From Arthrobacter globiformis NBRC 12137 (GTDB taxonomy: Bacteria; Actinomycetota; Actinomycetes; Actinomycetales; Micrococcaceae), in the NCBI RefSeq assembly GCF_000238915.1, contig NZ_BAEG01000085.1:124001-188000 (forward strand): a stretch of DNA of 64,000 nucleotides. Direction: 5' to 3'. The notes beneath the pieces are model-generated. The model did not search any database. It was not told the DNA's origin and saw nothing but the letters and a program-made list of their open reading frames with translations. Made by a program: the position numbers and the translations under genes. Position 1 is the first letter of the stretch. Every line of letters begins with the position of its first letter. This document shows positions 53,824-62,696 of this stretch, in pieces.

Positions 53824-54636
53824 TTAGAGCAGCTTCTGGGCGGCCAGGAAGTCAACCAGCTTGATGCCGGCGTCGCCTTCGTCCGTGATGATGGTGCCGG
53901 CAGTGCGCGGCGGGCGTTCCTCGGCGGCCGTCACGCGCGTCCAGGATCCGGAGTGGCCCACCTGGGAGGAATCGACCCCGATGTCAGCCAGGGAAAGAGT
54001 GGTGATGCTCTTGCGCTTGGCCGCGATGATGCCCTTGAAGTTGGGGTAGCGCGGTTCGTTGATCTGGTCGGTCACGGAAACCACCGCGGGCAGGGACGCC
54101 TCAACCGTCTCCGAGTGGGTGTCAGCATCACGGCGCGCCGAGACACGTCCGCCGTCCACGTCCAGGGAGGAGGCGAAGGTAACCTGCGGAAGACCCAGAC
54201 GCTCCGCGAGCTGCGCGGGCACCAGGGACGTCTCGCCGTCTGTGGAGGCCATGCCGGTCAGCACGAGGTCCACCGGGCTGTCGGCGCCGAGGTGGCGGAC
54301 TGCCGCTGCGAGCGCCAGGGAGGTTGCCGCTGCGTCCGAGCCTGCCAGCGCGGCGTCGGTGAGGTGCACGCCCTCGGTGGCGCCGATCTGCAGGGACTTC
54401 TTGATGGCATTCACGGCACCGGCAGGTCCCATGCTCAACGCGATCACTTTGTTGCCGGCCTTGGCACCCCCGCGCGCTTCGGCAAGCTGCAGCGCAGCCT
54501 CGAGGGCGTACTCATCCAGTTCGGACAGGATGCTTTCGTCGCGGTCCGTGGTGTGGCCCTCGCCGCTGAGGTGCCGGTCGAACTGGGCGTCCGGCACATG
54601 CTTGACCAGGACGACGATCTTCAATGTCTCTTCCAC
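53824..54636 (-). CDS. etfB: Electron transfer flavoprotein, beta subunit
   Basis: 270 residues from GTG 54636; a TTG at 54624 would give the more usual beginning LKIVVLVKHVPD, with GGAAGAG three bases ahead. Both are open. Conserved NEYALEAALQLAE-like DEYALEAALQLAEARG, DLVLTGMASTDGETSLVPAQLAERLGLPQ. Partner of etfA in one operon with it. Confidence 0.95.
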   Translation of the reverse strand: MEETLKIVVLVKHVPDAQFDRHLSGEGHTTDRDESILSELDEYALEAALQLAEARGGAKAGNKVIALSMGPAGAVNAIKKSLQIGATEGVHLTDAALAGSDAAATSLALAAAVRHLGADSPVDLVLTGMASTDGETSLVPAQLAERLGLPQVTFASSLDVDGGRVSARRDADTHSETVEASLPAVVSVTDQINEPRYPNFKGIIAAKRKSITTLSLADIGVDSSQVGHSGSWTRVTAAEERPPRTAGTIITDEGDAGIKLVDFLAAQKLL

Positions 54637-54739
54637 TGTATTTACAGCAGCCTTCCGTGCTTGTGGATAGCCAGCCGGGTGAGGTCATGGCCGTGGAACG
54701 CCCGGGATACGGGTAGCTCCTAGCTAACCATATTGGGCC

Positions 54740-54751
54740 CGTCATATGACG
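54740..54751. promoter_or_regulatory. Perfect palindrome CGTCATATGACG upstream of etfB
   Basis: A 12-base perfect inverted repeat in the 255-base gap before etfB. Could be an operator for a dimeric regulator; no such gene is next to it. Confidence 0.3.
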
Positions 54752-54810
54752 TCCCGTTAACGCCTGTGTCAAAGGCCCTGAGTCAACGGGCTGAGCCAAC
54801 GGCAGGAACG

Positions 54811-54862
54811 ACGACGGCGGGCCGCACCTCCCTGGAACTCAAGAGGTGCGGCCCGCCGTCGT
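54811..54862 (-). terminator. Terminator-like hairpin after htrA
   Basis: A perfect 20-pair stem (arms 54811-54830 and 54843-54862) with a 12-base loop, 30 bases past the htrA stop. No strong U tract. Confidence 0.75.
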
Positions 54863-54891
54863 ACTGTGCGCAGTTCCTGCTGTGCGGCTGC

Positions 54892-56574
54892 CTACTGCTC
54901 TGCTGCAGCGCCGAGCGTGACGTCCAGCTGCTGCTCGCGGCCGTTGCGCAGGACCGTGATCTTCACCGAGGAGCCGGCGGGCTGCTCACGGACAGCTGCC
55001 GTCAGCTGGTTCGGGTCACTGATGGCCAGGTCATTGAAGCGCGTCACCACGTCGCCCACCTTGATCCCGGCCTTCGCCGCCGCCGAGCCCTGCTCCACCG
55101 AGGCCACGTCGGCTCCGGTCGAGAACCCGGCATCCGATGCCGACTTCGCCTGCACGCTCACGCCAAGCTGGCCGTGGGTGGCCTTGCCGTTGTCGATGAT
55201 TTCCTGGGCCACGCGCTTTGCATTGTTGATCGGGATGCTGAAGCCCACGCCGATGTTGCCTGTTCCGCTTGCAGCGGAGCTGCCGCCGGCCGAGGCGATC
55301 GCGACGTTCATGCCGATCACTTCTCCCTTGTTGTTCACCAGCGCGCCACCGGAGTTGCCCGGGTTGATCGCCGCATCGGTCTGGATGACGTTGATGGCGA
55401 TCGATCCCTTGCTGGCCGAGCTCTGGCTCTGCCCCTGGCCCGGAGGAGCGAACTCGAAGCCCTGGTCGCCGCCCTGGGAGTTGTCCGTCCCCTCCTTCGG
55501 GGCCGCCGAGGACGCGACACTGATGGTCCTGTTCAGCGTGGAGACGATGCCATCCGTTACGGTGCCGGTGAGGCCCAGCGGGGAACCGATGGCAACAGCC
55601 GTGTCCCCGACGTTCAGCTTGCTGGAATCACCGAGCGCAGCCGGAGTGAGGCCCGACGGGTTGTCCACCTTGATGACCGCGAGGTCGGAGAGCGGGTCGG
55701 TACCAACAACCTTGGCGGAGAGAACGCGGCCGTCGTTCGTGCGAATTTGGATGTCCGCGCTCGCGGTGGTGCCATCCAGCGTCACCACGTGGGTGTTGGT
55801 GAGGACGTGGCCCTGGTCGTCGAGGATGATCCCGGAGCCGGTGCCGCCCTCGCTGCCACTGGTGGCCTTGATGGTCACCACGCTCGGTGATGCCTTGACG
55901 GCTGCGGCCGTGATCTCGTTGACCGAGTCCTGGTTGTTGACGATCACCGTTCCGGGCTGGCTGCCGGAACTGGCCGCCGGCGCGGTGCCGCCGCCGTCGA
56001 ACAGGTTGCCGGAGCCCACCGTCGCAACCCCGCCACCCACGAGCCCCGCGGCCAGGATGCTGGCAACGAGCGTGCCGACGCCGAACGTCGCTTTGCGCTT
56101 GGGCTGGCTGGCCCGGTTGTCCTGGAAAGCGGGATGGGTGTTGTGCGGGGAGTACTGGGCACCGGCGGGCTGGGGAGCCGGCGCCGACTGCTGCCCGTAG
56201 AAGGGGGCGTGCTGGGGGTAAACGGGGTGCGGACCGCCGGTACGCTGCTGCTGCAAGTTATCGCGGCTCTCCGCGGGGCTGCCATACGGCCGGCCTTCGT
56301 CTGGCTGGCCTGCCCGGGGCTGCCCTTCGCTTGGCTGGCCAGCGCGTGAGTGGTCTGTGTCCTGCGCCGGCCGGTACAACGGCCGGGTGGGGTTGCTGCC
56401 GGAGTCCAGGCGTACCGTGGGGTTCTCGGAACCATCGCCGGTGCGGAATTCGCCGTCCTGGTGTGCAGAAGGCTGGAGACCCTCATCGGGCTCACGCCGA
56501 GGGGTCGGATCAACAGGGCGCCCTGAAGGATCTCGGTTCTCAGGTGCTGCGCCCGGTACTGGGTGCTCAGTCAT
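54892..56574 (-). CDS. HtrA/DegP-type serine protease with PDZ domain
   Basis: 560 residues from ATG 56574, four bases after AAGGAAG. A Pro/Gln-rich cytosolic N-terminus (about 1-155), one membrane helix (FGVGTLVASILAAGLVGGGVATV), then trypsin-like protease with H262 (NTHVV), D297 (SDLAVIK) and S408 (NPGNSGGALV), and a PDZ domain (about 460-555, ADVASVEQGSAAAKAGIKVGDVVTRF). Degrades or refolds damaged envelope proteins. The span between D297 and S408 is longer than usual because of a Gln/Ser/Gly-rich insert of about 40 residues. Similar to mycobacterial PepD. Confidence 0.92.
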   Translation of the reverse strand: MTEHPVPGAAPENRDPSGRPVDPTPRREPDEGLQPSAHQDGEFRTGDGSENPTVRLDSGSNPTRPLYRPAQDTDHSRAGQPSEGQPRAGQPDEGRPYGSPAESRDNLQQQRTGGPHPVYPQHAPFYGQQSAPAPQPAGAQYSPHNTHPAFQDNRASQPKRKATFGVGTLVASILAAGLVGGGVATVGSGNLFDGGGTAPAASSGSQPGTVIVNNQDSVNEITAAAVKASPSVVTIKATSGSEGGTGSGIILDDQGHVLTNTHVVTLDGTTASADIQIRTNDGRVLSAKVVGTDPLSDLAVIKVDNPSGLTPAALGDSSKLNVGDTAVAIGSPLGLTGTVTDGIVSTLNRTISVASSAAPKEGTDNSQGGDQGFEFAPPGQGQSQSSASKGSIAINVIQTDAAINPGNSGGALVNNKGEVIGMNVAIASAGGSSAASGTGNIGVGFSIPINNAKRVAQEIIDNGKATHGQLGVSVQAKSASDAGFSTGADVASVEQGSAAAKAGIKVGDVVTRFNDLAISDPNQLTAAVREQPAGSSVKITVLRNGREQQLDVTLGAAAEQ

Positions 56575-56881
56575 TGGACTTCCTTTCATCCGCGTCTGTA
56601 TTAACTATGGACGATCGGACTGAAACTAAAACGGACGTTTGCTGGGAGGTTCCTGAATGCCCTCCGTGACGGTGTGACTGCCGGTGTTCTCAACGGCCAC
56701 TTAGGTCTCCAGCGCTTTTCGCTGGTGGCATATTCCCCGCCGTGGACGGTCCTGCTGGTGCACCATAGAATCAAGAAGAATTGCCACAGCGACCTGCGGC
56801 TTTACACCCGGCGTGGGGGCGCTGCTGCATTCTGTGACGGCTGTTCGTCCCGAACCAGCCGCGGCGTGCTGAAGGGTTGCC
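56575..56881. other. Divergent intergenic region htrA / TPM gene (307 bases)
   Basis: No open frame or RNA gene is supported. It holds an MtrA-type direct repeat (56666-56678) and the two start regions; I see no convincing -35/-10 pair for either side. Confidence 0.6.
56666..56678 (-). promoter_or_regulatory. Candidate MtrA box (GTCAC-ACC-GTCAC)
   Basis: On the minus strand GTCAC repeats with an eight-base period, as in MtrA sites of actinomycetes (two GTMAC-type half-sites separated by three bases). It lies about 92 bases before htrA and 200 before the TPM gene. Confidence 0.4.
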
Positions 56882-58945
56882 ATGCGGTCAATGTTGAAAC
56901 GTGTACTCGCCGTGATCGGCCTGACTGGAATGTTGGTGGCTCCGGCCGCCGCAGCCTGGGCCGAGGATCCGGTAAACATCCCCTCCGGCCAAAACATCGT
57001 CGACGACGCGAACGTCCTCGGCGGCCGCAAGGGCGAAGTTGAGGAATCCATCCAGAAGCTCCTCAAGGACCACAAGTACAACCTGTACGTGGTCACTGTT
57101 AAGTCGTTTGAAAATCCGGCTGACCCTGCCGCTTGGGGTAATACCGTCGCAAAGCAAAAGGGCATGGGCCCCGCTGACGTGATCCTCGCCATCGCCACCG
57201 AGCAGGGCAAATACTACTTCGCGCCCAATAGCTCCAGCGAAATCTACCCCAAACGGACCACCATCACGCAGAACGCCATCGCGGCCAACCTCGGTGCGGG
57301 CAAGAAGGACTTTGCCCAGGCGGCCATTGACACCGCGGCCGCCATCGGTGACGCTGCGGACGGCGGAAGCGGAACCGTCCCCTCCGGTGCTGGCGCAGGC
57401 ACGGCCGTCCTCGTGGGCGCCGGAATCGTCGCAGCCGGCGGCGCGGGCACATATCTTTACCTGCGCAACAGGCGGAAGAAGGCCGGCCAGGCGTCCAGCG
57501 CAAGCTACGGCCCGCAGGGCGCCGAACTCGATCCCCTGGCCGGAATGAGCATCGAAGACCTGCGCAGGAAGAGCGGCTCCCTGCTGATTGAGGCAGACGA
57601 CGCGATCAAGTCGAGCGAGCAGGAACTGGGCTTCGCCGAGGCGCAATACGGGGAAGCGGCCGTGGGCAACTTCACCAAGGCGCTCCAGGAGGCGAAGGCG
57701 CACATGTCCGAGTCGTTCAAGCTCCAGCAGCAGCTGGACGACCACATCCCCGATACCGAAGAACAGCAGCGCAGCTGGCTCGGAGAAATCATCCGGAGGT
57801 CGGAGGCTGCCCTTTCCTCCCTGCAGGAGCAGAAGGCGGACTTCGACTCGCTGCGCGAGCTCGAGAAGAATGCACCGCAGGCTCTCGCCGCGGTGGACAC
57901 CGGCGCTGCCGAGGCCGATGCGAAGATCGCCCGGGCCGACCAGACCCTGGCGGAACTGCGCGGCAAGTACGCGGATACCGCCCTGGCACAGATCTCGGAC
58001 AACATCACCCAGGCCAAAGAGCGTCTTGCCTTCGTGCAGAATGCCAGCGCCACGGCCCGCGAAAAGCTCGCGTCCGGAGAAGGAAGCCTCGCTGCGGTGG
58101 CCGTCCGGGCAGCAGAGGAGAGCCTGCACCAGACCAACGTGCTGCTGGACGCTATCTCCAAGGTCGCCGGCAACCTGGACTCGGCCCGTGAGGGACTGGA
58201 GTCCGCCGTTGTGGACACGTCCCAGGACCTTGCGCAGGCACGGGCTATGATCCAGTCCGGCGCACACCCGGAGCTTGAGGGGCCAGTAGCTGGCGTCGAA
58301 GCGGCCCTCGCCCGTGTGAAGAGCGAAATTCAGAACGGCAAGATTGATCCCATCGCCACTCTCGAGCGGGTCGAGTCGGCGCACCAGGCCCTCGACCAGG
58401 CGCTGGGCGGGATCCGGGACCAGCAGGAGCAGGCACGTAGGGCGCAGGCTTCACTGCAGCAGACCATCATGTCGGCGCAGGCGCAGATCAGCGCCACCTC
58501 GGACTACATCACGGCCCGCCGCGGCGGCGTCGGCACGGAAGCGCGGACCCGGCTGGCGGAAGCCCAGCGCAACCTCGATTACGCGCTGTCCATCTCCCGC
58601 AACGACCCCGTGACTGCACTGACCTACGCGCAGCAGGCGCATGCGCTGGCTGCCCAGGCGGCCCAGCTGGCCCAGTCCGACGTCGACAGCTTCGGCTACG
58701 CCAACCAGGGGTACGGCCAGGGGTACGGGCGCGGCGGCATGTTCGGCGGCGGCGGAGGCGGCGGCCTCGGCGGTGCCATCCTCGGCGGCATCCTCATCAA
58801 CTCCATCCTGAACGGCGGCAGCGGCGGCGGCTGGGGCGGCGGCCACAGCGATGGCGGTGGCTGGGGCGGCGACTCAGGCGGTGACTTCGGCGGAGGAGAC
58901 TTCGGCGGGGGTGACTTCGGCGGCGGGGACTCGGGCAGTTTCTAG
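56882..58945 (+). CDS. TPM-domain membrane protein with long coiled coil
   Basis: 687 residues from ATG 56882, six bases after AAGGG; ATG 56891 is an alternative. Signal peptide (about 1-27, ending AAAAWAED), TPM domain (about 35-150, VNIPSGQNIVDDANVLGGRKGEVEESIQKLL, YNLYVVTV, WGNTVAKQKGMGPADVILAIA), one membrane helix (about 165-190), a cytosolic Glu/Ala/Gln-rich coiled coil of about 400 residues, and a Gly/Trp/Asp-rich tail (GGGWGGDSGGDFGGGDFGG). TPM proteins (YgcG family) occur with PspA, which follows 109 bases later. Probably a membrane-stress scaffold. Confidence 0.85.
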   Translation: MRSMLKRVLAVIGLTGMLVAPAAAAWAEDPVNIPSGQNIVDDANVLGGRKGEVEESIQKLLKDHKYNLYVVTVKSFENPADPAAWGNTVAKQKGMGPADVILAIATEQGKYYFAPNSSSEIYPKRTTITQNAIAANLGAGKKDFAQAAIDTAAAIGDAADGGSGTVPSGAGAGTAVLVGAGIVAAGGAGTYLYLRNRRKKAGQASSASYGPQGAELDPLAGMSIEDLRRKSGSLLIEADDAIKSSEQELGFAEAQYGEAAVGNFTKALQEAKAHMSESFKLQQQLDDHIPDTEEQQRSWLGEIIRRSEAALSSLQEQKADFDSLRELEKNAPQALAAVDTGAAEADAKIARADQTLAELRGKYADTALAQISDNITQAKERLAFVQNASATAREKLASGEGSLAAVAVRAAEESLHQTNVLLDAISKVAGNLDSAREGLESAVVDTSQDLAQARAMIQSGAHPELEGPVAGVEAALARVKSEIQNGKIDPIATLERVESAHQALDQALGGIRDQQEQARRAQASLQQTIMSAQAQISATSDYITARRGGVGTEARTRLAEAQRNLDYALSISRNDPVTALTYAQQAHALAAQAAQLAQSDVDSFGYANQGYGQGYGRGGMFGGGGGGGLGGAILGGILINSILNGGSGGGWGGGHSDGGGWGGDSGGDFGGGDFGGGDFGGGDSGSF

Positions 58946-59054
58946 CCAGCAAGACTAAGCGCCGGCCCGTTCGATTGGGCCGGCGGGTAGAAGCGGTACA
59001 TCAACTGTTCACTGAATTCAGTGGGAAACACTGAGCAGGACGAAAGGTAACACC

Positions 59055-59846
59055 ATGAAGCAGTCCATATTCGGCCGCATGGCGCAGCTGGCAAAGGCCA
59101 ACATCAACTCGCTGCTGGACCAGGCCGAGGACCCGCAGAAGATGCTGGACCAGATGGTCCGGGACTACACCAACAACATCGCCGAAGCCGAGTCCGCGGT
59201 GGCCCAGACCATCGGCAACCTGCGCATGCTTCAGGACGACTACAACGAGGACATCAAGAACGCGCAGGACTGGGGCAACAAAGCCCTGGCCGCCTCCCGC
59301 AAGGCCGACGAGTACCGCGCGGGCGGCAATGCGGCCGACGCCCAGAAATTCGACAACCTGGCCAAGGTGGCCCTGCAGCGCCAGATGTCGTCGGAGAACG
59401 AAGCGAAGGCCGCCGAGCCGAACATCGCCTCCCAGACCGAGGTCGTGGACCGCCTCAAGACCGGGCTGGACCAGATGAAGGGGAAGCTGAACCAGCTCAC
59501 CAGCAAGCGCAACGAGCTCGTGGCCCGGTCCAAGACGGCCGCCGCCCAGTCGCAGGTCCACGACGCGCTCAAGAGCATCGATTTCATGGATCCCACCAGC
59601 GAGGTGGGCCGCTTCGAAGAAAAGATCCGTCGAGAAGAGGCCAAGGTCCGCGGCCAGCAGGAACTTGCCGCGTCGAGCCTCGATGCGCAGTTCAACCAGC
59701 TCGAGGACCTAGGCGAGCAGACCGAGATCGAGGCCCGGCTTGCGGCGCTCAAGTCAGGCAACTCCAAGCCCGCCATCGGGGCCGGCGGCACCGCGGCACC
59801 GGCATCGTCGTCCACGGTGGACGAGGCGGGTTTCGACAAGCTGTAA
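59055..59846 (+). CDS. pspA: PspA/IM30-family protein
   Basis: 263 residues from ATG 59055, preceded by GAAAGG. Typical ESCRT-III-like coiled coil: MKQSIFGRMAQLAKANINSLLDQAEDPQKMLDQMVRDYTNNIAEAESAVAQTIGN, then alternating charged helices to LEDLGEQTEIEARLAALKS. It binds stressed membranes from the cytosolic side. The TPM-PspA pair with HtrA just upstream forms an envelope-stress cluster. Confidence 0.92.
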   Translation: MKQSIFGRMAQLAKANINSLLDQAEDPQKMLDQMVRDYTNNIAEAESAVAQTIGNLRMLQDDYNEDIKNAQDWGNKALAASRKADEYRAGGNAADAQKFDNLAKVALQRQMSSENEAKAAEPNIASQTEVVDRLKTGLDQMKGKLNQLTSKRNELVARSKTAAAQSQVHDALKSIDFMDPTSEVGRFEEKIRREEAKVRGQQELAASSLDAQFNQLEDLGEQTEIEARLAALKSGNSKPAIGAGGTAAPASSSTVDEAGFDKL

Positions 59847-59885
59847 GGCACATACTGAACCGGAGTCGCGGGCAGCGTCACCGGT

Positions 59886-59917
59886 AGAGGCCGGGATCCA
59901 CAGGGGTCCCGGCCTCT
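59886..59917. terminator. Terminator-like hairpin after pspA
   Basis: An 11-pair stem (arms 59886-59896 and 59907-59917), ten-base loop, between pspA and the photolyase promoter. Confidence 0.7.
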
Positions 59918-59934
59918 GCCGTCTCCGGGCCGTG

Positions 59935-59940
59935 TAGCGT
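59935..59940 (+). promoter_or_regulatory. -10 hexamer (TAGCGT) for leaderless photolyase gene
   Basis: TAGCGT, six bases, ATG 59947. Confidence 0.4.
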
Positions 59941-59946
59941 GAAAGC

Positions 59947-61371
59947 ATGGCCTCCACTATTGTCTGGCTCCGGGACGACCTCCGACTCGACGACAACCCA
60001 GCCCTCGCCGCCGCGGCCGCGCTGCCGGATCCCGTAACCGTTGTCTACATCCTCGACGAGCACTCCCCTGGCATCCGCCCGCTGGGTGCTGCGGCAAGGT
60101 GGTGGCTTCACCATTCCCTGTCCGCCCTCGGCGCCAGCCTCGAGGCGCGCGGGTCGCGGCTGCTGCTCCGCCGCGGCGCCGCCGCGTCGGCCATCGAGGA
60201 GCTGGCCGCCGAGACCGGCGCCGGAAGACTGTTCTGGAACCGGCGGTACGGCCAGCCGGAGCGGAGCATCGACGCAGGTGTCAAGGAGTGGGCTGCCGGG
60301 CAGGGCATTGAGGCCACCAGCTTCCAGGCAAACCTGCTGTTCGAGCCGTGGACAGTGCGCACCGGCTCGGGCGGGCCGTACAAGGTCTTCACGCCGTTCT
60401 GGCGCACCTGCCTGGCTGGCGCCGAACCCCGCCTTCCCGCCGATCCCCCGGACCACTTGCCGCAGCCGGCCGCCGGAACGTCCGGCCGCCCGCCTGCCGG
60501 TGACCGGCTGGACAGCTGGCGGCTCCTCCCCCGGCGGCCGGACTGGAGCGGCGGCCTCGCCGCGGCCTGGACTCCCGGCGAGGATGGCGCCCACGAACGC
60601 CTGGAAGATTTCCTGGACGGTCCCGTGGAGGACTACGGCAAGGGACGGGACCTGCCGGGCGTCGAGGGCACCAGCCGTCTCTCACCGCACCTTCGCTTCG
60701 GTGAGATCAGTCCCTTCCGCGTCTGGCATTCCCTCCGGGAACAGTTCCCGCGCCATGCACCAGCCGACGTCGGGATCTTCCGGAGCGAGCTGGGCTGGCG
60801 TGAATTCTGCTGGCAGCTGCTGTACGAAAATCCTGACCTGGCCACGCAGAACTACCGCCGGGAGTTCGACCACTTTGCCTGGCAAACGCCGTCGGACGCT
60901 GAACTGGAGGCCTGGCAACAGGGGCGCACCGGCTACCCCCTGGTGGACGCCGGTATGCGGCAGCTGTGGCAGACCGGCTGGATGCACAACAGGGTCCGGA
61001 TGGCTGCGGCGTCATTCCTGGTGAAAAACATGCTTGCCGACTGGCGGGTGGGCGAAGCCTGGTTCTGGGACACCCTCGTCGACGCCGACGCGGCCAACAA
61101 CCCGGCCAACTGGCAGTGGGTTGCGGGCTCAGGCGCGGACGCCTCCCCTTACTTCCGGATCTTCAATCCGGTGACGCAAAGCAAGAAGTTCGACGCCGGA
61201 GGAAGTTACCTTCGCGGCTACGTCCCGGAACTGGCGGACCTGGATGACCGCACCGTGCACGAGCCGTGGAAGAACCCGTCGGCGGCTCCCGGCTACCCGG
61301 AGCCACTGGTGGGCCTCCAGGAATCCCGGGAACGGGCGCTGGAGACCTACCAGCGGCTCAAGGAGGGGTGA
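59947..61371 (+). CDS. Deoxyribodipyrimidine photolyase
   Basis: 474 residues. N-terminal Rossmann domain for the antenna (TIVWLRDDLRLDDNPAL) and a C-terminal FAD domain with GYPLVDAGMRQLWQTGWMHNRVRMAAASFLVKNMLADWRVGEAWF and NNPANWQWVAGSGADASPYFRIFNPVTQSKKFD. It uses blue light to split cyclobutane pyrimidine dimers (class I type). The conserved Trp chain (W in WQW, W in NWQ) is present. Single gene, probably leaderless. Confidence 0.94.
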   Translation: MASTIVWLRDDLRLDDNPALAAAAALPDPVTVVYILDEHSPGIRPLGAAARWWLHHSLSALGASLEARGSRLLLRRGAAASAIEELAAETGAGRLFWNRRYGQPERSIDAGVKEWAAGQGIEATSFQANLLFEPWTVRTGSGGPYKVFTPFWRTCLAGAEPRLPADPPDHLPQPAAGTSGRPPAGDRLDSWRLLPRRPDWSGGLAAAWTPGEDGAHERLEDFLDGPVEDYGKGRDLPGVEGTSRLSPHLRFGEISPFRVWHSLREQFPRHAPADVGIFRSELGWREFCWQLLYENPDLATQNYRREFDHFAWQTPSDAELEAWQQGRTGYPLVDAGMRQLWQTGWMHNRVRMAAASFLVKNMLADWRVGEAWFWDTLVDADAANNPANWQWVAGSGADASPYFRIFNPVTQSKKFDAGGSYLRGYVPELADLDDRTVHEPWKNPSAAPGYPEPLVGLQESRERALETYQRLKEG

Positions 61372-61376
61372 AGCGG

Positions 61377-62312
61377 CTAGCGGCTGGTGACCTTGCCCAT
61401 GAGCGACGCGATGGGGCGCAGGAACAGCGGCCGGGCCAGGAACCATGCCGCAACCATGACCGCGACTGATGCCACGAAGAACCAGAAACCGACCCAGCTC
61501 ACGTCGTCGCTCCCGCCGTACATGTGGTTGAGGTTCCGTAGCGCGCCCGTGGCCAGAACCAGGAATACGTGCACCACAATGAAGGCCACGAAGTAAATCA
61601 TCACCGGGAAGTGCACTGCGCGGGCGGCCTCGATGGGGAAGGCCTTGTTCAGCCCGTTCGCCTTTTTCGGCCACACGGCGGACATCCGCAGGCCGGTGAT
61701 GAAGGCCAGCGGGGCAGCGATGAACACCGTCGCGAAGTACGTCAGCAGCTGCAGGGCGTTGTAGTTGACCCAGCCGTTCTCCGTGGGCCAGTTCAGCGAG
61801 GCGTACTGCAGGGCGGCCGAGACGGCGTTCGGGAAAACATCCCAGGACGTGGGGACGATCCGGGTCCACTGGCCGGTCGCAAACAGCAGGATCACAAAGA
61901 CGAGCCCGTTCAGAATCCACAGCACATCCAGCGTCAGGTGGAACCAGAGTTCCAGGCTGATCTTGCTGGGAGCCGTCTTGGTCCTGATGAGGCCCTTGTT
62001 GTTTCGGGTCCAGTAGCCGCCGGGACGGGTGCTGGTGCGGACCTGCCAGCCCGAACGGATGATGAGCAGCAGGAAGAAGGCGTTCAGGAAATGCTGCCAG
62101 GCCAGCCACGCAGGGAAGCCGACAGGGGCGCCGGCAGGAAGCTCCGAATGCCCCGGGTACGAAGCCAGGAAGGACTGTACGCCGGAAAGGCCGGTGGCCC
62201 ACTTTGCGAGCAGAACCACCACCACTGCAGCCACGAGGACCGCCGGCACGGTCCAGTAAATCCTGGACCGCTTGCCTTTCGCAGCGCCGGTTTTGTTCTT
62301 CGTTGTGGACAT
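61377..62312 (-). CDS. Cytochrome b561/FdhG-like membrane protein
   Basis: 311 residues from ATG 62312, nine bases after AGAGGAA. Four or five main helices, with candidate heme histidines in WLAWQHFLNAFFLLLII, LELWFHLTLDVLWILNGLVFVI and AVHFPVMIYFVAFIVVHVFLV. This is the plan of di-heme cytochrome b subunits of formate dehydrogenase, Ni-Fe hydrogenase or thiosulfate reductase. No partner oxidoreductase lies in the window, so its electron partner is unknown. Confidence 0.8.
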   Translation of the reverse strand: MSTTKNKTGAAKGKRSRIYWTVPAVLVAAVVVVLLAKWATGLSGVQSFLASYPGHSELPAGAPVGFPAWLAWQHFLNAFFLLLIIRSGWQVRTSTRPGGYWTRNNKGLIRTKTAPSKISLELWFHLTLDVLWILNGLVFVILLFATGQWTRIVPTSWDVFPNAVSAALQYASLNWPTENGWVNYNALQLLTYFATVFIAAPLAFITGLRMSAVWPKKANGLNKAFPIEAARAVHFPVMIYFVAFIVVHVFLVLATGALRNLNHMYGGSDDVSWVGFWFFVASVAVMVAAWFLARPLFLRPIASLMGKVTSR

Positions 62313-62438
62313 CGAAACTACATTCCTCTCGAGGATGACTGAGTCGGGCATCTGCCGCGCAGAAGCGCTCGGGCCCTGCGAAAGAGAATACTAGGAACAG
62401 CCAATACGTGAACAAAAGCTACCGGGAAAAGCAAGAGA

Positions 62439-62465
62439 CCCCGACCGGCTTGTCACCGGTCGGGG
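62439..62465 (-). terminator. Terminator after initiator tRNA copy 1
   Basis: Ten-pair stem (arms 62439-62448 and 62456-62465), loop seven; on the minus strand a T-rich stretch follows. Confidence 0.7.
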
Positions 62466-62473
62466 CCTCTTCA

Positions 62474-62550
62474 TGGTTGCGGGGACAGGATTTGAACCTG
62501 TGACCTCTGGGTTATGAGCCCAGCGAGCTACCGAACTGCTCCACCCCGCG
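62474..62550 (-). tRNA. Initiator tRNA-Met (CAU), copy 1, CCA encoded
   Basis: Cloverleaf with CAU anticodon. The first base is C and position 72 is A, an unpaired C1-A72, and the anticodon stem has three G-C pairs (GGG/CCC); both are marks of the formylated initiator tRNA. The 3' CCA is encoded (62476-62474). Confidence 0.95.
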
Positions 62551-62651
62551 TCGCTTGATCAACTGTACCCTACTTTCGCGGCCGCTTTGACCACGGCCGC
62601 TGCGCCCGGACCGGGCGGCACTCCGGGGAGTGCAACCGTCAGCCGGACAGC

Positions 62652-62689
62652 AAAAAACCCGGACCACCAAACGGTGATCCGGGTTTTTT
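62652..62689. terminator. Terminator between the two initiator tRNA genes
   Basis: 17-base arms (62652-62668 and 62673-62689) with one mismatch and loop AAAC, A6 before and T7 after. Works for the upstream tRNA copy in the leftward direction. Confidence 0.9.
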
Positions 62690-62696
62690 TCTTCAG

